This document shows positions 23,170-24,824 of a DNA stretch of 24,824 nt, one piece after another; positions within the stretch are counted from its first letter, which is position 1, and every line of letters starts with the position of its first letter. The position numbers and the translations under genes were made by a program. This DNA is from CAZOHN01 sp964579325 (GTDB lineage: Bacteria > Pseudomonadota > Alphaproteobacteria > Rhodobacterales > Rhodobacteraceae): assembly GCA_964579325.1 (NCBI GenBank), contig CAZOHN010000035.1:1-24824 (forward strand), written 5' to 3'. The notes under the pieces are model-generated. The model saw nothing but the letters and a program-made list of their open reading frames with translations. It ran no database searches and was not told the origin of the DNA.

Positions 23170-24096
23170 TTGGCGGAGACTGGCGCGACCATGACGACGG
23201 GCGGGCGGCAGAACCGCAGGCCGATGCGCCTTCTTCGCAATCTGACCGCGAAGATCGCGGCCATCCCGATGGTGGTGACCGCACTTGTGATCTTCCTGGG
23301 GGGCACGGTCTGGACGGTCGTCTATTCGTTCACGAACTCGCGTCTTCTGCCCCGGCGGCAATGGGTCGGGCTGGAACAGTACGAGCGGCTTTGGAGCGAG
23401 AGTCGTTGGATCATCTCGATCGAGAACCTTCTGATCTACGGGGTGTTCTCGCTGATCTTCTCGCTGGTGATCGGGTTCCTGCTCGCCGTGCTGCTCGACC
23501 AGAAGATCATGTTCGAGAACGCATTCCGGACGATCTTCCTTTATCCGTTCGCGCTCAGCTTCATCGTGACAGGCCTCGTCTGGCAGTGGGTGCTGAACCC
23601 CGACTTCGGGATCCAGAAGGTGGTCCGCTCGCTCGGCTGGACAAGCTTCGAGTTCGACCCGCTCTACAATCCGGACATCGTGATCTACGGCATCCTGATC
23701 GCCGGGCTCTGGCAAGGCACGGGGCTGATCATGTGCCTGATGCTCGCGGGCCTTCGCGGCATTGACCCCGAAATCTGGAAGGCTACCCGCATCGACGGCG
23801 TCCCGGCCTGGAAGACCTACATCTTCATCATCATTCCGATGATGCGGCCGGTGTTCATCACGACGCTGGTGATCATCGCGAGCGGCATCGTCAAGGTCTA
23901 CGACCTCGTCGTCGCGCAGACCTCGGGCGGCCCGGGCATCGCCTCGGAAGTGCCGGCCAAATACGTCTACGACAAGATGTTCCTCGGCCAGAACCTCGGC
24001 CAGGGCTTCGCCGCCTCGACGATGATGCTCCTGAGCGTGCTGATCGTCCTGATCCCATGGGCTTACCTCGAGTTCGGAGGGAAGAAGCGTGGCTGA
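23170..24096 (+). CDS. CUT1 sugar ABC permease 1 (MalF/GtsB-like), probable TTG start
   Basis: This encodes 308 residues with about six membrane helices; the first is at roughly 35-58 (IPMVVTALVIFLGGTVWTVV). The EAA loop reads GIDPEIWKATRIDGVPAWKT, then YIFIIIPMMRPVF. The TTG at 23170 was chosen because GGAGG (23157-23161) lies exactly 8 bases upstream. The ATG at 23191 is in frame, has no well-spaced site and would remove only 7 residues, so it remains possible. The gene lies 100 bases after the binding-protein gene and overlaps the second permease by 8 bases. Confidence 0.9.
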   Translation: MAETGATMTTGGRQNRRPMRLLRNLTAKIAAIPMVVTALVIFLGGTVWTVVYSFTNSRLLPRRQWVGLEQYERLWSESRWIISIENLLIYGVFSLIFSLVIGFLLAVLLDQKIMFENAFRTIFLYPFALSFIVTGLVWQWVLNPDFGIQKVVRSLGWTSFEFDPLYNPDIVIYGILIAGLWQGTGLIMCLMLAGLRGIDPEIWKATRIDGVPAWKTYIFIIIPMMRPVFITTLVIIASGIVKVYDLVVAQTSGGPGIASEVPAKYVYDKMFLGQNLGQGFAASTMMLLSVLIVLIPWAYLEFGGKKRG

Positions 24097-24824
24097 AGTC
24101 GTACCAGGATCGCGGAAGGCGCCCGCGTCTGCGCAGGTCGACACCCTTGACCCCCGTGGCCCCAAGCCCAAGCCCTTGTTCGCGGTGCGCAATCTCATCG
24201 TCTACGGCACTCTGGCCGTGATGGCGGCCTACTATCTTCTGCCGCTCTACGTGATGATCGTGACCTCGCTGAAGACGATGCCCGAGATCCGCCTCGGCAA
24301 CATCTTCTCGCTGCCGCGGGAGTTCACGATCGAGCCCTGGATCAAGGCCTGGGCCGAGGCCTGCACCGGCCTCAACTGCGACGGCCTGAGCCGGGGCTTC
24401 TGGAACTCGGTGCGCATCCTGATCCCCTCGGTGATCCTCTCGATCGCCGTCGCCTCGGTGAACGGATACGCGCTGGCCAACTGGAAGTTCCGCGGTGCGG
24501 AGATCTTCTTCACCATCCTGATCTTCGGAGCCTTCATTCCCTACCAGGTGATGCTCTACCCGGTGGTGATCGTGCTGCGCGAGATCGGCCTTTACGGCTC
24601 GCTCTGGGGCCTCGTGATCGTCCACACGATCTTCGGGATGCCGATCCTGACGCTCCTGTTCCGCAACTACTTCTCCTCACTGCCGGAGGAATTGTTCAAG
24701 GCCGCGCGGGTCGATGGCGCGGGGTTCTGGGGCATCTACTTTCGGATCATGCTGCCGATGAGCCTGCCGATCTTCGTGGTGGCGATCATCCTGCAGGTGA
24801 CGGGCATCTGGAACGACTTCCTGT
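24089..24824 (+). CDS. CUT1 sugar ABC permease 2 (MalG/GtsC-like), 3' end outside window
   Basis: The frame is open from GTG 24089 to the window edge, giving at least 245 residues. GGAGG (24076-24080) is 8 bases upstream of the GTG, and the gene overlaps the previous permease by 8 bases. After a polar N-terminal tail rich in Pro and Lys (to about residue 33) the first helix is LIVYGTLAVMAAYYLLPLYV. The EAA loop is present near the edge: LPEELFKAARVDGAGFWGIY. A periplasmic loop with ACTGLNCDGLSRGFWNSV, holding two Cys, is like that of glucose-type permeases. The ATPase gene of this importer is expected just beyond the window. Confidence 0.92.
   Translation, partial: MAEVVPGSRKAPASAQVDTLDPRGPKPKPLFAVRNLIVYGTLAVMAAYYLLPLYVMIVTSLKTMPEIRLGNIFSLPREFTIEPWIKAWAEACTGLNCDGLSRGFWNSVRILIPSVILSIAVASVNGYALANWKFRGAEIFFTILIFGAFIPYQVMLYPVVIVLREIGLYGSLWGLVIVHTIFGMPILTLLFRNYFSSLPEELFKAARVDGAGFWGIYFRIMLPMSLPIFVVAIILQVTGIWNDFL

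Noticed and set aside
21750..23306. Long minus-strand open frame opposite the sugar-binding-protein gene
   Set aside because: Antisense shadow: the plus strand has a signal peptide, family motifs and a strong ribosome-binding site; the reverse frame is Arg/Gly-rich and featureless.

Overview
The window is GC-rich, densely packed DNA with many 4-bp ATGA gene overlaps. It is most consistent with an alphaproteobacterium of the Rhodobacter/Roseobacter group. Support for this comes from a carnitine dehydrogenase-thioesterase fusion, a CodA-type deaminase with the variant active site reported for a Rhodobacter sphaeroides enzyme, and several ABC uptake operons, each packed with its catabolic gene or regulator. 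No rRNA, tRNA, CRISPR array or insertion sequence is visible.

Layout. (1) 1-822, plus strand: the 3' end of a carnitine dehydrogenase-thioesterase fusion gene. (2) 827-8012, minus strand: an operon, in transcription order, for a CodA-like cytosine/5-methylcytosine deaminase, a Tat-exported BMP-family binding protein, an amidase, a double-domain ABC ATPase and two permeases. It looks like one unit for uptake and deamination/hydrolysis of a nucleobase-like N-heterocycle. (3) 8242-14280, minus strand: a five-gene cluster that I could not match to a described system. It encodes a 674-residue single-pass membrane protein with a long Ala/Pro-rich stalk and a LytR_C-like end, a small secreted protein, a GT4-type glycosyltransferase, a 686-residue protein with two glycosyltransferase-like halves, and a 153-residue unknown. 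The last four are translationally coupled by overlaps. (4) 14518-20461: a divergent RpiR-family regulator, then a plus-strand polyamine-type ABC transporter operon (binding protein, ATPase, two permeases) ending in a DmpA/P1-family peptidase that starts with TTG inside the last permease gene. (5) 20472-24824: a LacI-family repressor facing a CUT1 sugar ABC operon (binding protein, two permeases, the last cut by the window edge). The promoter of this operon carries two nearly identical CpG-centred pseudopalindromes exactly 21 bp apart.

Best leads: the deaminase whose residue equivalent to CodA Asp-314 is Cys, set in a dedicated transport operon; the uncharacterised glycan/surface cluster; the tandem operator pair before the sugar operon; and stable hairpins directly after both plus-strand binding-protein genes, which probably set binding-protein excess over the membrane parts. 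All family calls are by eye from motifs; no database search was run.
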